From assembly GCA_029207755.1 (NCBI GenBank), contig JARCOQ010000017.1:9188945-9252944 (forward strand): DNA of 64,000 nucleotides. Reading direction: 5' to 3'. Below are positions 1 to 25,719 of the stretch, piece by piece (within the stretch, counting starts at the first letter, position 1; every line of letters begins with the position of its first letter). Below the pieces are notes generated by a model that was given only the letters and a program-made list of their open reading frames with translations, did no database searches and was not told the DNA's origin. The DNA is from Chamaea fasciata. Taxonomy: Eukaryota; Chordata; Aves; Passeriformes; Sylviidae. The position numbers and the translations under genes are program-made.

Positions 1-3000
1 CCTTTTTCCCTCATTATGTTTGCAGGATATTTTACTGAACTTGCTATGCCCAAACTAATGACAAGATGATTTTACTGTTCAGATCTTACCAGAGCCATTC
101 ATTTTCTAATCAGTTGTTTAATCATACATGGTAGCCTTTGAGGGAACCAACTAGAGAAACACAACTAATAAAATCGAATACTGACGCTGCAGTAAAGTGA
201 GGAAGGTTCCTTGCACTCAATTGAGAGAGTTGCACTCCATTTCCTGTAAATAATAATAAATAAACGTTGGAAGCAGTGTCCAGTTGACAGGGAATGCCAT
301 CCCCATCACCCCATCATGCAGATACTTGTGTCAGCATGTGTGTACCTGAATGGTGGAAAATGATTTTCTCTTTATTTTCGAAATAATGTCTCCAAAGCTC
401 GTACTCTCTGTAGTTATCAAACTCTAATTTGAAATAGCACTCACCTCCCTCAAATGTTTAATTTTGGAATGAATTGCCTATCCAGAAATCAAATAAGGTA
501 TGTTCACATATTGTTGGAATATTGAACTGCAAATTCTGTACCAGCCTCTGCTTTTCCTGTTAGAATTTGGGTGGACTTAGAGAGCTCGTGACTGGGAAGT
601 ATGATTGCCTCCCATTTCACCCAATCTGGTTTTGTATTCCTTTCTCAAAGTGAAATATGCAGGTCTGTTAACCTGCAGCTCTGCTCAGCTCATTGGAGAC
701 CAGTATGTCAAACCAATAATGACACTGCTTTCTCACCAGTTCTTTTCTACAAAGTGGAAGTGTTTGTCTGATAGATTCTCATGCTTGCTGTAGAGAGAAA
801 AACAGTGCACAAAAATCAATGACTTAATTAGCATCAGAAGAACAGGTCATCGAGAGCAGCAGACTTCAGACCAACGTAAGCTTATTAGTATTGTCCTGTC
901 AGTTCGATATGTTATATAAGCCAGATTATTTTCAGTGTCAGTTTTCATTTGATTTCTACAGACTTTAAGCACAGTTAGTTCCGATCCGTTTTGGCTTTGT
1001 CCTAAAGAGCCCATAGGAATGGGAAACCATAAAGGCTGCAGAGCAGTTGGAGTAAGTGCTGAGGAGTGAGCTATAGTTCTCAAAATCCTGCAGTCTTCTG
1101 AAGGACAGTAGCTGCATGTTTTACCCCTCAGCTGTTAATGGGATGGAAACATCCAGTTCTGTGTGTCCATCCACTCTTGAGAGATCCATGGGTGTTCTGA
1201 CTCCACGTGCTGTTCCCAGGCTGGTCACATCATCCCCTTCTCACTGCATTTTCCACTGAAAGATGCAGGCAGCGACAAACTGCTGAGTTCTGCAGGTTCT
1301 GACCTTTACCTTTGATGCTTTGTGGTACGTTTCAGTCTTGTCCACGCAGGTGTAAAGCTTTTCTGAAGTGGGAATTAGCACTTGTAACTTACAGTGCCTG
1401 CATCCATGCTTTTCTGCATTTGTAAGAGAGATTTGAAAGAGCTCTAGGCTGTATGTGAGATAGAGGAAAAAAATAGTAAAAAATTACATTTTGAGTGTGG
1501 GACTTCAGGTGATAGAAGTTTCTAGCAGCTGGTGCTATTGGCTGTGACTGCTGGGCAGTGGTTGGCATTCCTTAATGTGAGCAGTGTCCAGCCACTTCTT
1601 TTTGGAGGGCTGCTAAGTTGTGTTGGACAGATTCTTAAGACAGTGTCTTAAGAATTTGAACTGTGTTAATGCATCTAATATCAGAATCTTCTGCTTAGAA
1701 AAGGCAACTTTCAGGACTCCTCCATGGCTGTGATCTGCACGTCTCTGCTCCTTCTTCCATCTTCCCTCTTTTCCCTTTGCCACCACGGCATGGCTTTATC
1801 AGTGCTAGAATAGATCATTCCTGTCAGCCTCCTGTTCATCACCTCTGTGTGTTTTGCTCCTAGCTGCAGGTAACCTTTGGTAGATGGCTTCTGTGTGTGG
1901 CCTAGGTGTATTTTTAGCTCTAGGCTTTGCTTGTTTCAGACTGTGGCACACTGGTCCATTGTTAGAGTGTGGCTTTCATCTCCTCTCTGGGAGGGACCAG
2001 TTATAACTGATAGTTGCTTCTTTGCCTTTTCAAACATCACTCCTTTCCTTGTATCTTTTTTCCTTCTGGCAAACACTTCCCTCTTTTGGAGCTCAAGCCA
2101 GCATAGCTCTGCAAAGCTCTCTCCAAGCTTCTAACAAGGTAAGCAATGGAGAATCAAATGAGGATTTTAAGTGTTCCTTTATGCAGCACCCTGGGAAGGA
2201 AGTAATGGTAGGCTTGCTGTCATTGGCAGATATTTTGGTGTGGGCAATGATTTTCTTACTGCATTTAAGTTCTGTTAAATCCATGTTACTGAATAATATT
2301 TGTGTTTCATAGCAAGCCTACTAAGAGTACAGATATTAAGACAAATTAGCTAAACTCAAGCCCCTGTACACTGAATTCTTATGTCAAAACTAAGCCAGTG
2401 AAGCTCTCAGGAGCACCATCTTTAGTGATGAGTTTGAGTTTCATATAAGCATAAATGACTTTAATGTGCATAAATTAGTTAGATTGCTGAGGAAAGTTGC
2501 TTGATGAGAGGCAACATTCTAATCTTTGTGCTGGTATTTTCCTTGTATAATTGATGTGTAAAACTGGTTTCTGGATCTCTTTTATCTGTTAGGTCTTTGT
2601 GCCCCCATGCTTTCCTTCATGTGCAATTCCCTTTGTGATTTCCTTCATGTGTCCTTATATGAACCCATTGACTGCTGTGAACTGTCTTGCATCTAAATAT
2701 AAATATGTCAGTGAGCTTGATAAAACAGACTCTGCACCCTTTCAAAACTGAACTCTATATTGTTTGTAAACAGAATTCTGCACAGATGACTTGTCTACAG
2801 ATTAGACCACTATTGGCAAAGTGCAGATCAAAGATAAAAATGACTGACCTTTCAATGGCAAAATGTAAACTCAGTTGGAGCTACTTGCCTCTGCACTTCA
2901 ACAAGCAGGCTGCTTCCACATAACAATCACATTCCATGAGAAGAAGTGGAGAAGATAAGATGTTTGCTGTAGAAATACTTCTGGAAGCTGTGCAGACAAT

Positions 3001-5343
3001 GAAGAAACTAAAAGTGCTCTGAAACTGTTTGGTTTCAATGTCCTGTTGTTTAAAGTTGGCTCTTGTAATGTAAAAAACATTCTTCAGGTGTACTTTGCTC
3101 ATGTTCAGATTTTAGTGAGCGCGTAGAGAAATACCACTCACAAATTACTTCCTGCCTTAAGCACATGGTCTGCAATTAATGCTGAGTTAAGGGAATGGTT
3201 TACAAGGTTTGATAGACTCAACAGGGAAGAGTGGGATGGGTTGTCTCAAGGGGAAATGATCTGATGATTTCCTTGGACTTGTTCTGCATTGGTGCTATGG
3301 CAGCCTTCAAAGTAGGGAGAAACAATGCACATCACAAATCCCACTTAACCTTTCCCATCATCAGGAGCTATCTGTTTGATAAGCCTGTGGAAACCAATGA
3401 TAATATCCCCGGGGTAAAAGCTTACTGGGGAAGAGAGAACCAAATGAATCATGCCTCACCACAAGTTGTCACACTGCTGCCCACAGTCACCCTGTCTTGG
3501 TGAGGGCTTTGATCTGAACTCTGTGTGGCACCTTCCAGCAGATCCCAGAATCCACTGGTTTAAACACAGCACCTGAAACTGAGCTTAACTACAGCCCAGC
3601 TTTACTTAGCAGTCTGCAAAAGATCCCTTTCCAGGAGGCTGGTTTTAGTATTCCATGTCCTTACTCTGAGTGCCTTACAAAGGATCAAACACAAACAGGA
3701 GTGTGTGACTTGCAGATACAGAGCAGGTACATTTGGTTGCTGGGTTAACTTCAGGAACTTTTATGTGAAGTAACAATGTTTGACTTGATATCCTGGGTGA
3801 TTTTTTTATTATTATTTTTTTGCTAAAGTGGAATATCTTCAGCTGGAGGGACAGAATGTGCTCATCTCAAAATAATTTCTGTAGTTAGAATTTATCCTCA
3901 GCAGGGTGAGCAGTGTATGAAACTGCTCATACACACAATGGGAATTTGGGTCTGCGTCTCATTGTCCTGGTTGAAGATTTAGTACAGGGGACTGGATTTC
4001 CTCTATAATAGTGTGGTAGGTGATCCTTGGAGTAAAATACAAGCTGAGCAGTATGTGCAAGATGTTCTCCATCAGAAGCCTGTCAGACTTGAATCTTCAA
4101 AGGTGAGAGCCATGGAAAAGGCTGCAGCATGTTGGTTCTTTCTAATAGGTCCGTAGGTGCTTCCGTAATGAACAGAAGTCTGTGAAATACAGATGTAAAC
4201 TTACTGTCCTTGTTTGGTTTTTATTGTTCTTTTAGAAGTTGTTTTTAGGTGTTCAGTCTCAGCCTGACAACTTACCTAGACAGTGAGAGCCCTGATTAGG
4301 ATTTAGGAGTAGGAGAGGATAATTATTGCTCAGTACTGATGAGAATAACAGTTCTGGATGTGTCCAAAAGTGAACCTGCACACCTGGAGGAGTCTTACAG
4401 ATTACTTTGGGTTGTCTGTAAGTTTGTGAAGTATTGAGGTCCATTTTGATAAGGGCAAAGAAGCTTCTTTCTCCTGTGAGCCTGGCCCTGGGAGGTTGAT
4501 TCATTCTCCCTGGCATAAGCTCTTCAGTGACCCTGTGGCCATGTGATGTGTCTCCACAGCTCTGGTTGCTAAACTGCATTATCAGAAATGATAAACAAGT
4601 TGTTTCCATATAAGCAATTTGTTTTGTAGCAGTGACCATTGTGTGGGCCACGTCCCATTCAGATTTTGTGAATGTCAATATTATTTAAAAGCTCTTGAAA
4701 ACCTGAGACTGCAGCCACCCTAGCTGTGTAGAGTTGTCCATTATGTGTGTTGATGCACATATAAAAAAACTCACATTATTTTCTGGCAGAACATTATAAA
4801 TGTTCTTTCCATAGTTACCAACAACTACAGCTTTCCTGGGTATGGTTTATGTAAACCCACAGAAACATCTCCTTTAACTTGCCAAAAATCTTCAGTGTCA
4901 GGAGCTGTCCAGTGCTTCAGTACTCCTAAGTAGCACTTGTACTGCAGTGGAGAGAAGCAACCAACAACAAACAGACAAACCTCAAAATGCCCCAGCAACC
5001 TGGTGGTTCCTTGGTTAACATCTCCCCAGTTGAGCTGTGGCTGGAAAAGGAGAGGAGAGATTCACATAGAGCTGTGTTTAATGCCAGTATGACTTTTGCT
5101 GCATTTTGAAGAATGATGCTTTCATATCTTCAGGATTCTCATTAGTCATTTACACATGGAAATGATACATAGGCAAAAGGTCAAATACATTTTTTAAAAG
5201 AAACCCTTTGCATTACTTTATTACAGTTGATAGATTTCCCCCTTATTACTGACTGTAAGATCTATTTCACCCTTGAGCATGAACTTCCCCAGTGCAGACC
5301 ATCAAGACGTTTTTTCTCTATTTTTATTCCTCGCTAATTGCAG
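1..5343 (+). other. YWHAB: Intron upstream of the first YWHAB coding exon
   Basis: I see no coding exon, CpG island or recognisable repeat family in this AT-rich stretch. The first YWHAB coding exon is preceded by a good splice acceptor (pyrimidine tract ending in TTGCAG at 5338-5343), so a non-coding 5' exon and the promoter must lie upstream of the window. That matches the mammalian gene, which has non-coding leader exon(s) far upstream. Several 60-140 codon open frames occur on both strands (for example 4259-4678, minus), but none resembles a known protein and none has splice or codon support. Confidence 0.75.
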
Positions 5344-5350
5344 GACAGCC

Positions 5351-9873
<4,523 letters not shown>

Positions 9874-10137
9874 TGGCTGTCACGCTTCACTATATGTTCA
9901 ATGTCACCCTGTATCCTACACATAATCCCTTTGTGCGACAAGCAAAAAGAATAGTACATTGACTTTCACAACCTCAACGTAGCAAAAACTGTCTGTGGGG
10001 TAAAACCGGTTGGTTGGTGTTTTGTGTACCTAGAGCGGAGGTCGGTTATTCCAATGGCATTCCGAACTTTCCTATTCTGAACATTTACAGTTCCGATTAC
10101 CGTGTTTATATTTTTAACTGAACACTGTGATAATAAT

Positions 10138-10143
10138 AATAAA
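10138..10143 (+). terminator. YWHAB: Proximal poly(A) signal AATAAA of YWHAB
   Basis: An exact AATAAA inside AATAATAATAAAG, 265 nt after the YWHAB stop. Use of this site would give a short 3' UTR. It is a candidate only; a downstream GU-rich stretch (GGGTTTTGTGATTG) follows it. Confidence 0.55.
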
Positions 10144-11693
10144 GGGTTTTGTGATTGCAATTGACTTTACAAAACTCTTATTGGTAGAAAAGTAGACATC
10201 AATTATGTAACTCTGGCGAGCTTAATTTGGCACCAAAATAGTCGAAGTACAATTCTGTTGTAAAGTTGTACAGAAAGTTATAGAGATTCTATTGTTACAC
10301 TGGGGCATGGAAGGAAAACAATCCAATGTATGGCATTCCAGTTAGGGACACTGCTATGAGGTAGTTGAACAGGCACACTCTGTAGACATTTGTAATCGAG
10401 TCTGAGGCACCGCTTTCAGTCAAAAGCTCACTTTGTCAATCCTGTCTTTCTGGGGATGGGGTTTGTTTTGGGGAGGAGGGAAACAGGGGAGTTAGCAGCT
10501 TGATTTCCAAACTCTTTACACTGGCAGATAACTGGGATTTGACTTCTCAAAGTGCTTTCATGCTCATACCACATGCATGACTAAGCCCCTTCCCACAGCA
10601 ATAACTTTTACCTAGTTACAACTTAGATATTCTTCAGTAGTAAAAACTCTTGGTTCGCTGCCATGGACTTGCAACAGGAGAAGATTCAATTTTTTGAATG
10701 GCCTTATTAGTTTGGATGATACCATGAAGTGATCTGCCACTTTTGCATTACTTTACTCTTAGGTAAATCAAAATCTCCATGGTATTCCCATTCTCAATTT
10801 ATCCTGAAAACTTAAGTAATCCACTGAGCCATCTTTAAGTTCACTTTATAGAAATTTTTCTCCCACTGGACTCTGTTCATCCTTGACCCTTTCACCTGTT
10901 TAAACTTCATTAAAGCAGTTTTGGACTCCCACATATGCATCATCCTTTCTTTGGTTCCTGGTGGTGTCAGGATGGTGGATGAGGCCTGCACATCACCAAG
11001 GACAGGTTTCTTCCTTGAGTGTTTGAGAGCTGCCAGTGCTGTTGCATTCTTCGGCTCATCTGCCATTCTTTGGTAGTACCAGGAACTGGCTCAAGTACTG
11101 GCTCAAATATTCAGGATTTCCCATCTTGTACTGGAATGCAGACCTACACATCTGTAATGCTTGTAATATTTGAGCTCCAAATGTCTTCACCTTGTCATGT
11201 TTCAAACACATCCCATTAAACAAAACCTTGTAAGAGTTGCGTGAATAATGCAGTGGAAAAGATAAGGAATAGTCACCTATCAGTCCCGTGGTATCATCTC
11301 CTGCCTTCACATTCCACTTAGGTATAGGATCCATCTGTTTGTCCATCTGTCTGCTGAAGAGAATTTCATGCACTGATTTTAAAACTCCCCTCTACTAGCT
11401 GAACAAATTGTGCAGTTAATACTTGGCGCTTGATAAATGCAGTAGTGAATGTGGAACCGAGCCTGTCTGTATATCTGGTAGCTCTTTTCGCTTTGTTTTT
11501 ACTGACCAGTATTCTGCCTAAAGTTTGCTTCTGTGACGGTTATATTGCCTAGCACACACGTGGTTGTGAGAATAGTATAGCAAAAAGAAATACCTGGTTA
11601 TTGATGTACTAGATTTGTGTATGTCTTTTAAACAGTTCTAGTTTCACCTTACACAAAATAATCAGGAAAGTGTAAAAGAATTCAAAAGTGAAT

Positions 11694-11699
11694 AATAAA
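11694..11699 (+). terminator. YWHAB: Distal poly(A) signal AATAAA of YWHAB
   Basis: An exact AATAAA in GAATAATAAAAAAAATTTTATC, followed within 20-40 nt by the GT/T-rich stretch TTTTGGTTGTCTGTTGTC. That is a textbook cleavage-site arrangement and the likeliest end of the long YWHAB mRNA. Confidence 0.7.
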
Positions 11700-11715
11700 A
11701 AAAATTTTATCATTT

Positions 11716-13269
11716 TGGTTGTCTGTTGTCTTTGCTGTAGTAGTGCCAAAAGCTGTGGTAGTAAAATCACCACTTGTATTCAGTTTTCAGTTCGTGGATT
11801 GTATGAGTTGTTTCATGGTTTACAAATACTGAGTTACTCATTCCTTTGCCGAGAGCCTTTCCCACACACCCTCCGAGATTTGTAGGAGAAAACACTGTTT
11901 CTCTTCTTTTTTGTCAAGGCCATACTTGTAATATATTGTCATTGCAGGGCTTAAATGCAACTCTAAATAACCATTTAACTTGCCGTGAGTCATTGCATAT
12001 TGTAGGGTTGAACACACTGTAAATGAGAAAAGTCTGTTGGTTAGAATCTTGGGAATGTTTTAAATGCCCACTCTGAACACAGGGCTGGCTGCGCTTCTGC
12101 ACACCCAGCTCTGCTTGTCTCACACTGCTGTGCTAAAGGAGCACCATGAGTGCAAAATAGTGGAGGTGCACTGGACATAAGAGCATTTGAAGGGGGTGGA
12201 TGGCACTTGCCAGGCAGCCTAAAAGCTTCAAGGAAGCTTGGTCCTGCTCCCGGAGTGGGGCAACACGAAAGTGTGCACAGTGGAAAACATCACTTGCCTG
12301 CTCTTGATTGACCAATGAAAGCAAAAATCTTAGGCCGAAATTTTGACGGCTGCTCTGCCCTATGCCATGGCTTTACATGGTGGTCCTTCCGTGTCTGTAA
12401 TTATTGCTACTTTGTCATTTTCTTCAGCCTTTATGGACATGTATGCACATACCATCCATCTTAAATTATAGTCTGCAGTCTGGCTGATGCTGATGAGCTG
12501 ATGTCAGCTCTGAGAAGAAAAATCCCTGTCTGCTAGCTGCTCCTGTGCAGAGACCACCTCTGTCTTAGTCCTTTCACATAACGTCTCTCATCCTTGCCAT
12601 CTCTTGGGGAAATCATGAGTTGAGGAGGCTGGTCGGCAGCAGTGATGAATTGAGGGGGTGTCTCAATTTTTTATTTAATTCTGTCTTCCTGGGAAAGGGC
12701 ACTCCAGCTGGCCCAGCCGCAGTACTAGTCCAGGTGCACTCTACGTGGTTGACTCATTTAACTGTTGCTGCTGCAGCCTCTCATTCTTGGCACTGATGCT
12801 CATGTGACCTTCGGGTGAGGCGCCTTAGTGTGGGAAGCCACCAGAAGGCTTTTGTGAAGGTGAGGGTTCTCCTGATTGCCCCGCAGCTGACCTTTCCGAG
12901 GATTCAGGATGGGGTGGAGCCGGATGCTGGGGGAGCTGCTTTGGAATAATACTGCCTGCGGCTCGAGGTTCCTGTGTGCTTTCATCCAGCGTTTCAGCAG
13001 CACAATCATGTCCAGAACAGCTGGGGTGCAACCAGTGGATGAGTGAGCCTACAGCAGTCCTGGGCCATGCAGACAAGAGGTGATGATGGCAGAGGCCATA
13101 TTCCCTGCGTCTCTGTAGGGTCCTGAGGGAGACTGCTGTCGAGTTCAGAAATGTGTGAGCACATGGTGATCAGGGATTTGTAACCGAGCCGAGTACGGCT
13201 CCTGCCTGTACTCCTTAACTTCAGGGAATTACGTACCAGAAGGTGCATGTGATTTCCTAGAAGCACGTG
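11716..13269. other. Intergenic interval YWHAB-PABPC1L
   Basis: No exon with protein similarity, no RNA gene and no recognisable transposable element. Base composition rises in GC toward the CpG island that begins near 13.27 kb. Open frames here (for example 12133-12324 minus) look like chance. Confidence 0.6.
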
Positions 13270-13980
13270 GGTGGGACACGCTGTCAGCGTTCCAGGGCGA
13301 CACGCCGCGCAATTCCCCTGCCCGTCGTTTGGGAAGGCGCGGGATTCGCAGGAGCTGCGATCCGCAAAGCTGAGGAGACGCATCTGCTGCACCGCTGAGC
13401 CCCTCAGCTGTCGGCAGGGCTGTCCGCTCCGCACGGGGCGGGGCAGGGCCGCACCTGGCCGGGGTGGGGCGGTGGGCGGGGGTCCCGCCCGCCCCCGGGG
13501 GAGCCGCGGAAGAGGCGGCCGGTGCCGGCGGTGGTAGTGGAGCGGTGCTGCCACGGCGAGCGCTCGGTGTGAGTGCGGGGCCGGCTCCCAGCGCCCGGCT
13601 CTGGCTGCCGGGGCCGTTTCTCCGGGGCGGGGGTGGCCGGGGGTCCCCGCCGGCGGGCGGGCTCGGGCAGGGCGAGCAGCGCTCCCCCGCAGTCCCGTGC
13701 CGTGTCCGGCGGTGTGCGCTGCCCTTGGCTCCCGGCGGGGCTGTGCCGCCTCTGCCCGGCCGCTCTCCCCTCGCCGCCTCGGCTGCCTCCTCCCTGTTTG
13801 AGCTCCCTTCTCTCCCTGCCCCGCTGGCTGTGAAGGGGCGCTGGGGCTGCTCTGTGACCCTGTGTTTGTTCTGGGGGGCCCCTGGGAGGCGCCTTTGGGC
13901 GGTGCGAGGAGCGGGGCTGTGTCTCGGAGCCGGTGCGCGGCTCTGCCGGGGGCTGCCCGCCGTGGGGACCTGCCTTTGGC
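13270..13980 (+). promoter_or_regulatory. PABPC1L: CpG island, probable PABPC1L promoter
   Basis: A sharp switch to very GC- and CpG-rich DNA, with several GC-box-like motifs on both strands (for example GGGGCGGGGCAGGG near 13435-13448 and GGTGGGCGGGGGTCCCGCC near 13470-13490). It lies 0.8-1.5 kb upstream of the PABPC1L start codon and is the only CpG island between YWHAB and PABPC1L. No TATA box is evident. The 245-codon and 198-codon open frames over it are artefacts of low stop-codon density in GC-rich DNA. Assignment to PABPC1L is by position. Confidence 0.7.
13530..13568 (+). other. PABPC1L: Possible non-coding first exon of PABPC1L (3' part)
   Basis: The sequence at 13561-13574 contains a consensus donor (GTGAGT at 13569, or GTGTGA at 13567) within the CpG island. 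The exon that carries the PABPC1L start codon has its own strong acceptor (TCTCCTTCTGCAG ending 14763) 19 nt before the ATG. Together they suggest a non-coding leader exon in the CpG island spliced to 14764. The 5' limit is unknown and the one given here is nominal. Confidence 0.4.
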
Positions 13981-14767
13981 CTGGGGGTTGCTCTATGCAT
14001 CTCTCCTATGTGTGCATGTTAATTTTGGGTATCTATAGGTATCTAAACAAGTGCCTCAGGACTTCTGAGCTTTCAGGTAAGAGCCCCAAGGATGGATTTA
14101 TAAGCTTTTGGGGCGGGACCTGCATTTCTGTGTTCGAGGGAGTACCCCGGAGGTTTCAGGCAATGACTGTTGTCTTCACACAGAACTTTATACTCAAATG
14201 ATACTAGGCAGAGACTGAGCATCAAATTTGTCTGCCTTGGGAACAGTAGTCAGCAAGTTGAGAAACTGGGAATGGGTGGCTAAAACCCTGTGTCTGCCTC
14301 GTTAGAGATGGATTTGTTTGCAGGGAGCGGCATGGGCTGCAGTTCTGCTCCCTGGGCATCAGTACAAACCCCCACTCCTTGGGTCTGCTCTGGCTGGAGG
14401 GAGCTATCAAACAGTTAAAATGGAAGTCTCTGGTGGAAAAGGGCTGTTTACCTTCTGAGAAATTAAACTCCATTTTATTTCTCTTGGTGTTTGAGTATTT
14501 TAAGGAGCAAATCTCTGTGTCTGTGGTGTGTCCCTATGCATCCTTCCAGAGTGTGAAAGGGCTGTGAGGTGCAGATCCCAGCTCAACTTTTACACCAAAA
14601 TTGTTATGTCCTGGAAAATTTTGAGATTGCAGCTTCCTTGGAGGATTCCTGTTCCTAGTGCTGCTGGTGGGAAGGTGCTTTGACTTGTGCTGCTGCAGTG
14701 GGGCCAGCCCCAGTGTGGGTCGGTGGTTGCTGCAGACAATCTGGGGTCTGTCTCCTTCTGCAGCTGA

Positions 14768-24766
<9,999 letters not shown>

Positions 24767-25535
24767 CTCCAGGTGGGTGCTGGGAGCCGTGGTGCGCTCC
24801 GAGTCTCTGGTTTCTGACTCTGAAGCTGGGGATTGGGTTTCTCATCCGGGTCAAGCAAGGTTTAATGAGCAATATCGGTGTCCTTGACTGTAATATTCTG
24901 TTTCTTAAATTGCATCCTCCATTTTCTGGCCTTAGTTTAACTGCAGAGACCTGTGTGGGTTCTTTTTGTGTTGATGAAGGCAATACTTTCTTTCTGCTAC
25001 CAGAAAGGAATATAAGAAAGGTCCTTGCTTTTCTGTAGGTCTCGTGCAGACCAGCACAATCTTTCCTGGGAATTCCCAGTGGTTTTTTTGCAGAATCTTG
25101 ACAGTAGATAGCCTGTAAAATATCCTTTGTGTGCTTGATCAGGAGAGCTGGCCCTGCTGCTGAGGCTGGGATGGACACACTAACAAAGCAATTCAGACTG
25201 TATGCACCCCTTTGAAGACATATCAGATATTTTCTTGATTTATGATCTCAAACTGTGTTAATCCAAGTTCAGGTGAATTTCATCTTTGCTGGATGAAGCT
25301 CTTCCTTCGGCAGTTGAAAATTTTGTATGTGGGTTCTCTGTTTCTTGCAGACTGTGGGACTGAGAGCAAGCCCTGAGAATGTTGCTGTTGAAGAACAGGA
25401 GCAGGAACCCCACCATGCTGTTGGAATCATGCCTGTACAGTGACCCTGGCTTGTCTTCAAATGCCCCATCCTATTGTTTGTGTGTATTGTAACCCCTGTA
25501 GAATTGCTTCCTCCTGCACCTGTAAAAATCCTCAC

Positions 25536-25541
25536 ATTAAA
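25536..25541 (+). terminator. PABPC1L: Poly(A) signal ATTAAA, PABPC1L
   Basis: ATTAAA, the commonest variant signal, about 190 nt into the proposed terminal exon. An AATAAA at 25689-25694 is the alternative. Confidence 0.45.
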
Positions 25542-25688
25542 TCTCTTCTCACCACTGAAAGCACCTTGTGAAATGTAGTGTGGAACCCAGCCTGGGTCAG
25601 TTGCCCAGGAAATGAGGAGTGCTGATGAATCATCATTTTAGTGAATTTATAGGGTTCTGTAGTTTTATTTGTTCATGTAGCTGACACC

Positions 25689-25694
25689 AATAAA
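25689..25694 (+). terminator. PABPC1L: Poly(A) signal AATAAA, PABPC1L
   Basis: A canonical AATAAA in ACACCAATAAAGAACTG, downstream of the ATTAAA variant and the last candidate before intergenic DNA. Confidence 0.5.
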
Positions 25695-25719
25695 GAACTG
25701 ATACTTCCACCCCAACAAA

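Larger units (their letters stand above)
9874..11715 (+). other. YWHAB: YWHAB 3' UTR (long form)
   Basis: About 1.8 kb of non-coding sequence follows the YWHAB stop. Two canonical AATAAA signals are present: a proximal one at 10138-10143 and a distal one at 11694-11699. The distal site gives a 3' UTR of about 1.8-1.9 kb, close to what I recall for the mammalian transcript. The end is inferred from the signal, not observed. Confidence 0.7.
25351..25694 (+). other. PABPC1L: Probable PABPC1L last exon / 3' UTR
   Basis: A good acceptor (CTCTGTTTCTTGCAG ending 25350) opens an exon whose phase-0 frame stays open for 30 codons, to TGA at 25441-25443. The poly(A) signals ATTAAA (25536-25541) and AATAAA (25689-25694) follow. 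With exon 14's TGA honoured, all of this is 3' UTR. Without it, the exon would add a 30-residue acidic tail. The other two phases stop within about ten codons. The exon is inferred from splice signals only. Confidence 0.5.

Noticed and set aside
4259..4678. 139-codon minus-strand frame in the YWHAB upstream intron
   Set aside because: No similarity recognised, no splice or promoter context; frames of this size recur by chance across the window.
13464..14201. 245-codon open frame (+) and 198-codon frame (-, 13404-14000) near PABPC1L
   Set aside because: Both lie in the CpG island and have Gly/Ala/Pro/Arg-biased composition with no known domain; explained by low stop density.
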